This document shows, piece after piece, positions 35,548-47,414 of a stretch of 64,000 bases of DNA; position 1 is the first letter of the stretch, and each line of letters starts with the position of its first letter. The notes beneath the pieces were generated by a model. That model was not told the origin of the DNA. It saw only the letters and a list, made by a program, of their open reading frames with translations, and did no database searches. Origin of the DNA: Morchella semilibera (taxonomy: Eukaryota; Ascomycota; Pezizomycetes; Pezizales; Morchellaceae); the NCBI GenBank assembly GCA_009192285.1, contig CM018605.1, forward strand, positions 1,839,247-1,903,246. Direction: 5' to 3'. Both the position numbers and the translations under genes were made by a program.

Positions 35548-36856
35548 ATGACCATTAACGTTGCCATTCTTGGCTACGGCCTTTCCGCCACGACCTTTCA
35601 CATCCCTTTCATTAAAACCACTCCCGGACTGGCCCTGCACTCAGTTGTCCAACGCTCCCCCACAGAAACAAATTCTGCCGCCAAAGATTACCCAGATATC
35701 AAGACCTACAAGACCACCACCGAGCTTTACGCAGCCCCCGAGACAAGCGAGGTGTCTCTGGTGATTGTAACCACCAGCAACACCACTCACTTCCCGTACT
35801 GCAAGGAGGCGCTCGAGCAGGGCAAGAATGTCGTAGTCGAAAAGCCGTTCACCACCTCCTCAAAGGAGGCAGATGAGCTTATTGCACTTGCCGAAAAGGT
35901 CGGCAAAACCTTGACGGTGTTCCAAAGTAATTAAGCAGCTCTCTTGGTGTCACACGAGCGAAAATTCAGGTCCTAATAGTAGTTATATAGACCGCCGTTT
36001 CGATTCAGACTTCCTCAGTCTGCGTGCTCTTCTATCGGCCTCGCCATCCCCACTCGGTCAGCTGGTTTCTATCGAATCTCACTACGACCGCTTCAAGGCC
36101 ATCGATGTCAACCCATCCGATTCCCGCGCCTGGAAGCGCGAGCAGTCATATGGCAACGGTACACTGTGGGATTTGGGAACGCATCTAATTGATCAGGCTC
36201 TAACCCTGTTCGGGCTCCCCGCTAGGGTTTTTGGGCAGATCCGTGATGAGCGTGGGGCAAGCCAGAACCCACAGGCAATCTGGGGAGAGGATGGGTTCCT
36301 GGACGACTTCTTTGAGACGACGCTCTACTATGACGGGAAAGAGGGCTCGAGGGGGTTTGTCGTAAGGCTCGAGGCTGGAACGCAGTCGTTGAGAGAGAGG
36401 CAAGTGAGGTTCATCGTTAGAGGGTCAGAGGGTGGATGGGTTAAGGTGCGTTGATCTCCATGTTTGGCCGTGAACTGGCTGTGTGTGCTGATATGGGGGA
36501 TAGTATCATCTTGACCCCCAGGAAGACCAGCTCAAAGGAGGACTACTGCCAACAGCAGCAGAATTTGGAGTTGAGGATGAATCTATTCATGGTTCGATAT
36601 TCCAATTACTAAATTGCTTCTTTTAGCCCAAGAGCTAAAATTTCACCTAGGTACATTCATAACGCCTGACGGAACTGCCACAAGGATTCCTTCTCAGAAG
36701 GGCAACTATGGGAAATTCTACTCGAACCTTGTAGCTGCAGTCAATGGCGAGAAGCAGCTCGTTGTCAAGCCACAGGAGGCCGCTGATGTTATTAGGATGA
36801 TTGAGCTGGTGGGAGAGAGTAATAGGCAGGGAAAGATATTGCCTGTTGTGCGGTAA
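35548..36856 (+). CDS. Gfo/Idh/MocA family NAD(P)-dependent oxidoreductase
   Basis: Cytosolic dehydrogenase acting on a sugar, inositol or related polyol; the exact substrate cannot be read from sequence. Exons 35548-35926, 35991-36445, 36504-36591 and 36651-36856 give 375 residues, the usual family size. The N-terminal Rossmann fold has VAILGYGLSATTFHIPF, a short GxGxx variant. EKPF (family catalytic lysine) follows VVV, and GNGTLWDLGTHLIDQALTLFG carries the D-x3-H active-site pattern. The C-terminal NYGKFYSNLV and KPQEAADVIRMIE match the fungal YDR-type branch. All three introns are 58-64 nt. A poly(A)-like run follows the stop at 36857. Confidence 0.88.
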
Positions 36857-37143
36857 AAAAAAAAAAAGGCATAACCACTGCCACGCTCATTTACTAGGTC
36901 GATACCCCACATTAAGTGGTATAAATCAAGATATACTGGTCTATCAAATTCTGAGTAGGTGATCTGTGTAAAGAAAGAAACGAAAGTGAGCTTTTTGATT
37001 TTGAAGAAAGCTAGATGTCACAAAGATATTTTTTACTTTTTGCCCATGCCAATGAAAAACGCCGCCTCCCAAACTGCAAAGAAAAAAATACAAAGCTTCC
37101 TAACCGCAACTCAGGCCTCACTAGCTTCCTTACCCGCACCTAT

Positions 37144-37628
37144 TTAACAATACGCAACCGCATCCCCACTATACATACGAACCAGTGTCAGAAGACATCT
37201 CCACACAACTGGGGGGAGAAGAAAGCACTCACATCTTCCTACAACACTCATTGCAATCGCTCCAGAACTGGCTCGGATGCGTCGGATTCCAAATACGTGT
37301 ACACTCCTCCTGGCACAATAGCAGCACCTCCATCTTTGCCTTCCGCGCTTCCGACTTCGACTCGTTCGCCCGATGCACCACCGGCTTCTGGTAGAATTTC
37401 TCGCCCCATGAACCAAGTATTGAACGTGTTGCTTGCTCGGAGTCTCTTGCGATCATGTATCCAACTCCCCCTGTATGCTGTTTAATGGTGTGGCTGTAAA
37501 TATGAGGGAACGAAGGGAGACTTACGGTTGGCTTGTCGGAAGGGTACTTGTCCTTTACGCGATGAGGGAAGAGCGGCGGCGTAAACTATGAGTGAGATTA
37601 CGAGTGAGAGGAGTAGTAGAAAGCGCAT
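37144..37628 (-). CDS. small secreted cysteine-containing protein
   Basis: Exons 37628-37526, 37470-37233 and 37168-37144 join to 121 residues, with both introns (55 and 64 nt) beginning GTAAGT or GTGAGT and ending AG. The N-terminus MRFLLLLSLVISLIVYAAA is a textbook signal peptide with a likely cut after ALP-type residues. The mature part is polar and has six Cys, clustered late (LLLCQEEC, WSDCNECC, final YC), consistent with three disulphides. I recognise no family; small secreted Cys-rich proteins of fungi include effectors, inhibitors and antimicrobial proteins. The third exon supplies only eight residues, including the last Cys. A possible related broken gene lies at 37810. Confidence 0.65.
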
Positions 37629-37809
37629 TTTGACTTTTTGTTTAGTACCAGCGTATAGATATTATACAATCGAATTTCAATTCGCAAGTAACGTAAAGAG
37701 AGACAATATTTCAAGATCAGCAGCGCAGTTAAATATTATCTTCAGAGAGGCAGCATAGCTCTTTATAACCAACAAAACCTCCCCACAAATTCCCTAATTA
37801 ATAAATATC

Positions 37810-38032
37810 ATGGGTCTATCCCTTGTTTCAACGTTTCTCCTCCTCACCTCATCTGCTTTACCCCGCCATACATTAAGGGCCCTTTCCAGGTACAATATGT
37901 AGGCACAGCGGGTAAAGGATGTCGGCTCGTACAGAAGTTTCCACGGAATGAGCCTGATCTTGCCGATGACCGGGATGTCGGACCGCTCTATATAGGAATC
38001 GGCGGAAAGTGTTCCGCAGTTATAGCTAGCTA
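37810..38032 (+). pseudogene. possible frameshifted small secreted protein
   Basis: ATG at 37810 opens a signal-peptide-like stretch (MGLSLVSTFLLLTSSALP). After about 22 codons a different frame stays open (KGPFQVQYVGTAGKGC..) to a TAA near 38030, including two Cys. A one-base change near 37866 would join them; alternatively an unrecognised intron is present. Low certainty. Confidence 0.3.
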
Positions 38033-38258
38033 ACCCTCACCAGCAGCAGTTTTGAAATCATATATCGCTATTAAAGAAAGAAACCGCTGATTGATTGTCT
38101 AAGGCCTATAGAAAATACAAAGGAAATGGATGGCCAGTGTGTTGGCCGGGCTGTCAATCCGTACACCATATTGCAAAAATGACCGTCCCGAACGCCCCAA
38201 GGAGAAGTTAGAAAAGAAGGAAAGAAGTTGAAATCACTACCACCTCACCTGCGACCCC

Positions 38259-38438
38259 TTACCTGGGTCTGATCACGCCGACCCTCCCCCGGTCTCTTCC
38301 CATAACATCCTTCTCTTCATCCGAGGAGCGCATCGCCATCATCAGGACCGTCCGCAGCTTATAAGTCGCAAAGGCAGCCAGGCAAGCGATTGCCAGGAAG
38401 ATTATAACAATGACCGCTATGACGTAACTGTTTGTATC
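38259..38438 (-). CDS. exon of a possible single-pass membrane protein, partial
   Basis: On the minus strand an exon-like stretch starts after AATAACAG. It encodes a strong hydrophobic segment (VIAVIVIIFLAIACLAAF) followed by a charged tail (RSSDEEKDVMGRDRGR). CAG|GTAAGG just before the stop is a strong donor, so the gene may continue. No convincing first exon with ATG was found. Confidence 0.3.
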   Translation of the reverse strand, partial: DTNSYVIAVIVIIFLAIACLAAFATYKLRTVLMMAMRSSDEEKDVMGRDRGRVGVIRPR

Positions 38439-39473
38439 CTGTTATTCAAACTGCACTACACTGGCTGGTTCAGCACATATCCCGGGAAAAGTAAGGCTAG
38501 CTTAATAAAGTGAACGCACCGTATGGTTTTTTTCTATGAGAGGAGGCGATGATATATTGCTATTACTTTTGTTTCATTTTTACTCAATAACGGGTAAATG
38601 GAAGTCGGTACGGACGTAACAGGGATCTTATCTATCGCTATGATACAGTTGTACTAGGTAGGCCAGCTAGCTGTGTGGTAAGATCTAGAGTAATCTATAC
38701 GAGACAGCCTAATTATAAAGTACGGAGTCATTTAATCAGTCAAGACTGTCAGGTGTATAAGAGCGTGTATATAAGTAGCTATACTCACCTTATCTCCAGA
38801 GACTGGGCGTCCCGAAATCAAGTCCCGAACGAAAGGCAAGGAAGGTTTCGATCAAAGGACCCAAAGTACCGCCAGGGCAATAATCGACAAGTTGCTCCCT
38901 AATAGTGCTATCGATAGATCAACCAAAGGCTGCCCACAACTATTTAAGCTTAAATCCCTAGCCCGAACGCAATCACCCCTGCCTCTATCTATGTCGATGC
39001 AGGTACAACGAGTTTAAGTACCGCTACGTATGTATCCGAGTGAGCTGGCGTTTTAAGAACTTTGACCCTGCAGGACCCGAGGAGAATAAGAATGCGCACA
39101 GGGGGAAAAAAGCCAGTAGATCTAATCGGTGTGTTCTATCGTTTAATCGGGTTGGGCGGTTAGAAATGTATGGACGAATGAGGGATCATGATGGCCTGTG
39201 CTTTGGAGGCCGGGGGTTTGGGTCGAATCCGAATCGTGGGGAGTGTTGAGTGTGATGATTGTGATGTGGACTGGCGGTGCATACACATAGAAGTAGAGGC
39301 TATTCTACGTATGCTGAGTACAGCGTACGTACTCTGATATTAAGGGAATTAGTATTGTTTAGACTCGATAGTGGACAAATGTCTGTTTGGATGAAATAAT
39401 ACTCACGGGCTATCACTCGGTTTATGTAGCACAGCTACATTCAAAACGTCTTGGCACCACAGTCCTTCCTGAT

Positions 39474-40385
39474 TTACAATTGTCTTATATTCGAGACAAT
39501 AGTTAGAGAGGGTTGCAATATCTCTATTACAATCACATCTGTCAATTCTTGAGTGTGGGTACGTGGGAGCAATGGTTGTACGTTGGTGGGCTCAATTGGT
39601 AGGCCGATGCATGCATGGCGCCAGTTGGGACTTTCGAATGCAGCTGTACAGCGGTAGGTAATAAGTGATGAAAAGCAGTGATGCCTGTTTTGGTGAAACT
39701 CCACCAACATTTGGTGTTTGTACTTTCAAGGCGCTCCACCACTTATTACCTGTCGCTGTATGTACAAGTGAGACTAGAGTAATTGATAGTTGGTGACTCA
39801 CCAGTCCATCATAGATAGTCACTCGGCATTCTTGCTTGGGTAATGGGCTATCAATTGCTTCAAGGAACTCAGGGACACCCACCTATAATTAATCGTAAAT
39901 AATTATCCAGAATACCCCTTTGTCTGAATTAACGATAGCAAGCAGATTGTGCCTGTTCGGGAGCCTTTTTTATCTCTATCTCTCCCCTCACGGAGCATTA
40001 CGGCCCATAAATTACCATTTGTGACCCCTCCTCATCTTCCAGCACTACCATTTAGCCAGATTTCAACCTATCACTACCTTTAAAACGGGCACGAATTGAC
40101 GGTCCACCGGGTGTCAGTAATGTTGGTTTTGGTTGGTTTTGGGCTTCCGAGGCACAGGAAAAAGTGCATTCATATTTGTTAGTAATACTCCTCGTTGTCA
40201 CAAGTAAGCGAACATTGGGAGAGTAACCAAACCCACCAAACAAGTCGAATATTCCAGGGTAGTGCTCTTGATGGAACACTTGAGCTAAAGGTGCTCTCAT
40301 AACCAGAGAATCCATCTATAAAGTTTTCCTCCAATTTCCTTGCGGTTATGGGGTAATAACCATTTGAAGTTGCGCCCCCATGCAA
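39474..40385 (-). pseudogene. open fragments of an unrecognised gene
   Basis: Three open stretches have protein-like composition: one from ATG 40315 (MDSLVMRAPLAQVF..), one at about 39892-39810 (VGVPEFLEAIDS.., following TTATAG), and one ending at 39474. AG and GTGAGT signals exist at edges, but phases do not join cleanly, so it is either a broken gene or has exons I cannot place. Family not recognised. Confidence 0.25.
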
Positions 40386-41127
40386 ATTTTGGTTGCAACA
40401 CGAATGCTCAGTTACTTATGACACCTGGCTACCTAGGAATTCAATTAAAGTGCCTAGTGATATTGCCCAGTACATACATATATGTCTTGAGGACAAGGCA
40501 TATCTGACTATTAGTGTTTAGGGGGTGGTGGGGGAACGCACAAACAAATAGCTAATACTCATACAATTAATGAATGAAACAACAAAAATAGCTAACACTC
40601 CAGCGCGAGTGATAATCCATGCATCAATCCTCACAATTAATGCGAAAGATATATTTCCGCGTTACCACTTAGTCTATAGAGCGGTAAATGTGTCAAAAGT
40701 AATTTTACCAACGGTAGTAAATTTATCATCGGCGGTATAAACACCGAATTTCAGTCCTTGTGCTGTACAAACACTGAAATTCAGTCTTTATGCTGCACTA
40801 TATTACATAAGTAAATGCCCAATCATTAATGCCAAAACCCACAAAAACCTCTCACCGGTGTATAATGTTCATATATACTGGCATTATATAGTCCATCCTC
40901 CATAGACCCATACCTTAGTCTATCTATATGTATGATAGACTTCCTTTATAACAGAAATAGACGTTTTTGGCAATAGCATTTTTGGAGGGAATCAATTTAC
41001 TGGTTATTGAAAGTTACGAGGTCCAGGAGTCCCAAGCGGTTATGTATGGCTATAATACTCGTTTTCTCAGTTTGTTTTTCATCCCTACTTCAGCACGCTA
41101 AAAGGTACATCACAATCCCCCCTTCTC

Positions 41128-43659
41128 CTATTCCCTCCTACGGCTCCATTGATGTTTCCTTGTCTCCTTCCTCTCCCTCTCCTCATAAAGAGCCTTCGCA
41201 AGTTGCTTATATAGGAACACAGTACTGCCGTGGAAGTCTATGCTGTGGGCGCTGTCCGTAAACCACTGCACTCTCATCTTCTCCGGAGGGACACCGGCAA
41301 CCATTAGAGTATCCACAAGTGCGGCACTATTCTGGAAATGAACATTTTCATCGCCAGTACCATGCTGGATTAGGAATCCACCCGCAACGTTTTTGAAGCC
41401 GCCTGGCAAGGCGACAGCAGATTCTGCATAACCGGCTGGGTTGTCCCGGAGAGTGCCCATGTAACGTTCTGTGTAAATTGAATCGTAGAAACGCCAATCC
41501 GATACAGGGGCGGTGATCTTTGGCCGTGTTAATAGAGTGAATATATGATGAGGTTTAGGAAACTTACTATGCCAAGAGAAAACACCCCACTATCAAGTTC
41601 CAACACCTTGCTGGTCAAATACCCTCCAAAGCTCCACCCCCATATGGCAATTTTTTTCTCGTTAACATATCTTTTTTTTGCCCACTGTTGCGCCGCCCAA
41701 ACCTGATCTTGTGCCTCTAGCTTTCCGAGCTGTCTGTTCACAAGGGTACGGAATGCTCTTCCTTTAAACCCAGTCCCACGATTGTCCACAGAAAGGATGA
41801 TATACTCCAACTCTGGGTCGCTAGTGACGTACGAATTCCAACCTGCATTTCTACGGAAGGTCTTACCCGTTTCTTGAGCACCAGGCCCTCCATATATATC
41901 AAAAAGAACTGGATACTTCTTGTTTGGGTTGAAGTTGGGGGGAAGATACTCGACTACATTTAGTTCGTATCCGTCGGGGTGTTTTAGTGTGCTCCAGGAT
42001 ATTGTGGGGAGATTGAATTCAGCTAGTTTTTTTTCCAGCTCCGCGTTATCGTTTATGGTTTTGATTGCTACATCCGTGTTGTTGACCGAATATAGTTCCT
42101 GGTGGGGTAAATCAGGGCCATTATATGAGAGAATGTAATAGGAACCCGCGTCCGAGAAAGAAGCGTCCCAGTACCCATCCTTATCGGTATCTACGAGAGC
42201 TTTTTTGCCTTTCCCATCTAGTCCAACTGAGTATAGGTGGCGCTCGGTAGAGTCGCGCTCGGTAGAGAGATAATAAACGACATTCCGGGAGACATCGACC
42301 TTAACAATCCTATCGACTTCAAATTCTCCGGATGTAAGCGCTACTGGGGAACCACCTGAGACAGGGTAGAGATAGAGGTGGGCATATCCAGTATGGTCCG
42401 AGATATCAATGTACGAGGGGGTCGAAAGACCGGGGATGTCTATTATTCGAGTCAGCTTCATTGAAACCAGTAAAATTTAGATAAGGGGTGGTAACATTGA
42501 ATCGCAAGGTTGTTGTCAATCCACCCATCAGACCCGTCTCTCTCCCGGACTATATTTGATTTCACATTTTCAACATCTACAAGAACCAGCTTTTCAAGGT
42601 TCTGAACTCTGTTCATCGTACGGAGTATAATAGCTTCGTGCCCTTCAGATACCCAAGCAACCTCCGTAATCAGAAGATCTTCTAGGGCAAACGATTCAAA
42701 GTCAATCTTTCTAGGACCAGACTTAGTTTTTGAAAGGTTAAGCAAATGAAAGGTTGCAGTGGGGTTTGTTTCCCCCACTTTGGGATACCGAAGCTCGAGT
42801 TCTTTGGGGTATAGGGGAGCTGTTGACTGGGAGGCCATGTAATATGGTATTGTGTAGGTTGGTACACCCGTTTCATTGAGACGGAGGAAGGCAAGATATT
42901 CACCATCTGGTGAAAACCAGAGAATCTTTCTCGAAATATAAATCTCTATTCAGCATTAGTTTGAGTCATGCAAGTATAGAGTAGGGACTTACCTTCTTCG
43001 TATACCCAATCTGGAACCCCGTTGAAGACATCCACCCCACCATCATGTGTAATCTGCGTAACAGTCCCATTCACCCACATGAACAAATTGTTCCCTCTTA
43101 CATACGCAATGCTATCTCCTCTGGTATTCCATTCCGCATATTGGATATCTCCAACCTGGTCGTCCACAAGCGGCTTCAAAGTCTTACTCGCCCTATTCCA
43201 TACGTAGTAGTCTGCTAAGAACGAATATCTGTATTGTTTCGTATAGTTTGCTGAGAATAAGACATTATCCCCTGAGGGCTGGATGTAGTGTTCGTAGAAA
43301 TTATTAGCCGCTTCACCTATATCCGCAGTATCCACAAAAGTCTTGTTGGTACCAGTGACGATATTGGCAGATATCAGGGAACCGGTTATACGGTCTTTGA
43401 CCACGTAGGTGCCATCGCTGGAGTCGGGAATCCATTGCACAGAGGTTCTGGATACAGAATAGTTTCCAGAGAAGACATCAGCAAACGTTACAAGTTTTCC
43501 CTTCTTTCCTGCTGGGGCTGCGCGTGCTTCTACTGTGACTGTGAGGCCGAGCAGCAGTGCCCCTTTGAGTACTGAAGAGAATATATGGAACTAAATCGAT
43601 TAGCTTATATAATAGGTAGACGGTTGGGTAGATAGCCAATTGGGCTAGCAAACCTTCAT
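41128..43659 (-). CDS. secreted dipeptidyl peptidase IV (S9B serine peptidase)
   Basis: Releases Xaa-Pro or Xaa-Ala dipeptides from peptide N-termini outside the cell. Exons 43659-43654, 43590-42993, 42945-42496, 42439-41568 and 41517-41128 give 771 residues, the usual size of fungal DPPIV. The first coding exon is just ATGAAG; splicing produces [20 protein letters not shown], a good signal peptide, which no unspliced frame supplies. The beta-propeller carries VPDWVYEEE with the substrate-anchoring Glu pair, split by an intron. The alpha/beta hydrolase domain has GWSFGGY (Ser621), [10 protein letters not shown] (Asp698) and DSAHSI (His733). N-glycosylation sequons (NGT, NYT, NLS, NET) are several. 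The basic C-terminal tail HQWSRRRE is an oddity. No membrane anchor besides the signal. Confidence 0.92.
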
Positions 43660-46600
43660 TTGACACCTTATTGCATGCGGTTACATGTAGTTCATCCAAG
43701 GACGATTTCCGGTATACATTCACTTGGTCAAGACTCAATTGCTTATGAATTACTCCTGCGTAGCAATATCCCCTCAAGTATAGACACAGTGTGCATTGCA
43801 AAGAAGAGCAGGACACGCTTGCTTTTATTTCCCCTCAGAAGCATATCGGGGCGCTTCCGAGCGAGCTCACACAAAGGCACGTGTTGTGATTCTGGTGATT
43901 AACAGCTCACATGCTCCTAGATCTGCCCGGACGTTCAGCCAATGGGGGATCCAGTACACTGGACGACTCTGATATTACGGATGTTCGCCGAATGAGGTCC
44001 GGAATTCAGTTCACATTCGGAACTGGATTGACGTTCTTTAGCTAGAGTCGCGGAAGCGTAGATGTAGTCACTACATATTATACATACATTTGGTAATTCT
44101 TGCTAAGGTCTAATGTCATAGGAGTCGTAGAGTAAAAGGGTTCGTAGAGTATGAGTACGTTCTGCAGGCTTACAATCACTGGGTTCAAGGCTTCAGAGCA
44201 TGCCACGCCCACTAACTACGCTACGTACATGGAGGCACTGCCAATCCAAACAAAGGAATTTGATGCGCGCTCTGTTAGTCCAGCACATAAGCCCATGAGG
44301 TCTCTGCGCCTCTATGGACAACCTTACACCATTTAAATACAGATCTGCTCAAGCGGCCCAGGGGTTCCATATGCATTACCATAGGTTCAGATGATTGTAC
44401 GTTATAAAGAGGTGATGAACGGGTAGCGAATGAGACAGAAAACTACGATGTAGCATTACCTTCCCGAAGCAGCGATCTGCTCCGATAGATATTCCCTGCC
44501 AAGAGATCTCGACGTAGGCAGGTTCATTCAATCACGTACATAGACTTATCGTTAGATGAATACTAAATCTAGGAACCGACAATGATAGGAAGGTGGGTGG
44601 GTTGGAGAGGGATGGGGGAGGTGTTGAATGTCGCCGGACTCCGCCTTTACTCACGGTGATTCGCATTATCTATAGTCTCTTGGAAATTGGAAGTAGAGGG
44701 CGCGGTTGGAAGCGGCCTTAATGGCTCTATATCATGTTAGTATATGCCCAGCTCTACTCAGCCGTTAATTAGAAAGTCGGGATTTTTGATAAGCGTTTGG
44801 TTGCAATGATATCCGACTTAGTTAACGCGCGAGTATGTAGCTTAAAGTATTTATCACAGGAGGGACCATATAAGTAACTATATATGCACCCGGACGTATA
44901 GATATACATGTAGTACTTGATACGATATTGAGAAACACGCCAAGACCATATAGCCTTGGCAATATTCTTACTATTCAGACGTACGTGTGAGGTCCTGAGA
45001 AGTTTGGTGAGGTACTGCATGGTAACACTCAATTGTGGTAAATCTCATGGCTCGTAGCACGTTTCTGTCTAGGTGACATGATAATAAGAATCCCCTGTGA
45101 GCGAATATATGTATACGTGGGGCGTGTGTTTAACCTTACGCTCCAAGAGGCCGGTGGTACGTCCTTCTACTAGTATACTACGATCGTGGGCCATGGGATA
45201 CATACATGTATCCAAGCTAGTCCAAGATCCGAAAAAATCATAACTTACGACATACATAAATTATAAAGTGGAGACTAAAACCTGTATATATATGAAGCTT
45301 GGCCAATAAAAAGACTACGTTTGTTGAGTATATACGATCCCATGTATGTATATATCTCACCACAAAGTCCATCTTCGAGTATTGATTTTTTGAAGAAAAC
45401 CACGGCCCTTGCTACATAATTATACTACCACAATTTTTAAAATATGCCTTCTGGAATTATCTCATCAATATATGATAGTACACAGGGATGACACGGCAGG
45501 CCAAGGGTTTCCCTCGATCACATTTATTCAATTATTCCCCAAACCATTATTTCTCATGGGTAAATGGCACCAAATAAAAGAAAGATCGGTGGAGATACCG
45601 GCTCTGCCAATCAACTACCTTTAAGAGTCCGGACATGCCGTTTATGACGGGGGATAGTGATTACTCAAGAGACAACGGTATTTGTTTAACCAAAGAAGGT
45701 AGGTAAAACACTCATCTCTGCGCACATGTACTTTATGTAGTACATATGTACCTGCATTAGATTGACCATGAATGAAAAGCACATTCGGGTAAATACATGC
45801 ACCCAACTTTACCGGCTAGTTATTGGCCCATGAAACTCGGGGAGAAGTTGGACTTATTTGGGGATGAAGAACCCGAATTCGCCTCCCGAATAATTATTCC
45901 GCATATTGACACCGCTGTATCCGCGGCCGACTAATAAATTCACCTCCATGAAATCCGATGTGTCATTATTAAATGGCGCTAACAGACCTAGATTTACCCT
46001 AATCCTTCCAACGGACTACTAGTAATACCATGGGAGACTCTCCATGACGTCTCATTGGATATCCAATGTACGCCTCAAAAGCTGTCCATCTTACTTGTTT
46101 CGAATATTAGTGTTATGGTTAGCATACAGCTCCTCGATTCATACCCGTCAGTCCCCAACTTAAACCAATTCCCCAATCTAATGATGGCCAACTAGTCGTT
46201 TCAAGCATAACCCCAGATACAGTTGCATTTAAAACTACAATTTAATGAGTCAAAGGTTCTAGTCCCCAATGGATTTTGACTTCTAGAACGTGGGGGTTAA
46301 GTGCGAAGTGTAATATCTAAGAACCCAAACCCGGACCTTATTGTTATGGGGATAGGTTCGGGGGTGCATGGCTAGATACATGTATATGATGTAAATACAT
46401 CAGCATACGTATACTATATGCAGCTTTCGGTTGCACTGGAAATTATCTCGATTATCCGGCAGATCGAGGGGTTGAAGAAAGAGATCGAGAGTTTTTCTGT
46501 TAGGTTTGTTGTAATAAAAATAAAAAAAAGAACCTCCAAATTTCCTGGTAGTTATAGGAAAGTAAATAATACATGTAGGTGACTTATGTACATGTACTTA

Positions 46601-47414
46601 CATGTAGAGAGGCCTCTGGTAGATAATTTACGAGTGATTGGCGGTGATGCTGAATGATACATGATATTGTGTGCAACCTATACATAAGTAGGTACGTAAT
46701 TACATGTACTAACATAGAAGATGTGTGATGCAGAATGGTATCTCGTGCGACCTAAAAGTGTAGAACGTACATGCACTTACACGTAAGTTCATGTAGTACA
46801 TACTTGCTCTGATCGAGAGTGCGAAGAGAAGCTCGCTCGGGTTTCTACATGTATCCTGTACTGCGCGCACATTTCACTCTCGTGTTGGTTAGTGTATCAT
46901 CTAAGATGTAGGACAACGTTGCTCAACATCCTGTGATACTCTGAAAAGTGCAATTTGCGTAACCTCTCGACCTTTTTAGTATATTTCCATTTCATTTAAC
47001 GTCACCCTTTCAAGGCACAAAGGATAGCGATCTAGTACTAGGTCATTGGATTTATTTCTATAATACAATGTATTTACTAGCGAGTATTAGTATTAAGACT
47101 GGATCTAATGTCAATATATATGTACGTATTTGATATTCTGGATCATGATCACTAACCCAAACCGCAAAATTGTGTGCTCCTCTTCGCACATTGCACACAA
47201 GAGTCGGTATATGAACCGATTGCGTCCAATTGGATATATAAAGGGTTCCCTTTCTCCGTTCATCCTAAGTAGTAGCATCCTTTAGTAACGTTTGTCAATA
47301 CTCAATTGATAATCACCTCGAATTCTTTTTTGATCACCTTACTCGAGACAGTACAGTTCAATTTTGGATATATCCACCAATATTTACCTAAAAACCTAGA
47401 ACTCAACGCCTGAA
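43660..47414. other. 3.7-kb divergent intergenic region
   Basis: Separates DPPIV (minus) from the unknown nine-exon gene (plus). No gene found. It is AT-rich with TACATGTA at 43682, 44905, 45203, 46377, 46570, 46588, 46599, 46701 and 46846; the 46.55-46.86 kb stretch is the densest in the window. Confidence 0.5.

Larger units (their letters stand above)
37629..41127. other. mostly non-coding stretch with decayed fragments
   Basis: Apart from the two weak items at 37810 and 38259 and the fragments at 39474-40385, nothing gene-like is seen. An imperfect 30-bp tandem pair, AAACAC(C/T)GAA..TTCAGTC, lies at 40739-40799. Confidence 0.35.

Noticed and set aside
37478-37480. Acceptor AAACAG for exon 2 of the small secreted protein
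   Set aside because: It breaks the reading frame; the next acceptor (CATACAG, ending 37471) keeps it.
11472-43659. Secondary-metabolite or other functional cluster
   Set aside because: Neighbouring genes belong to unrelated pathways and no backbone synthase is present.
43478-43816. 112-residue minus-strand protein upstream of DPPIV
   Set aside because: It runs in another frame across the DPPIV signal-peptide exon and has no family features.
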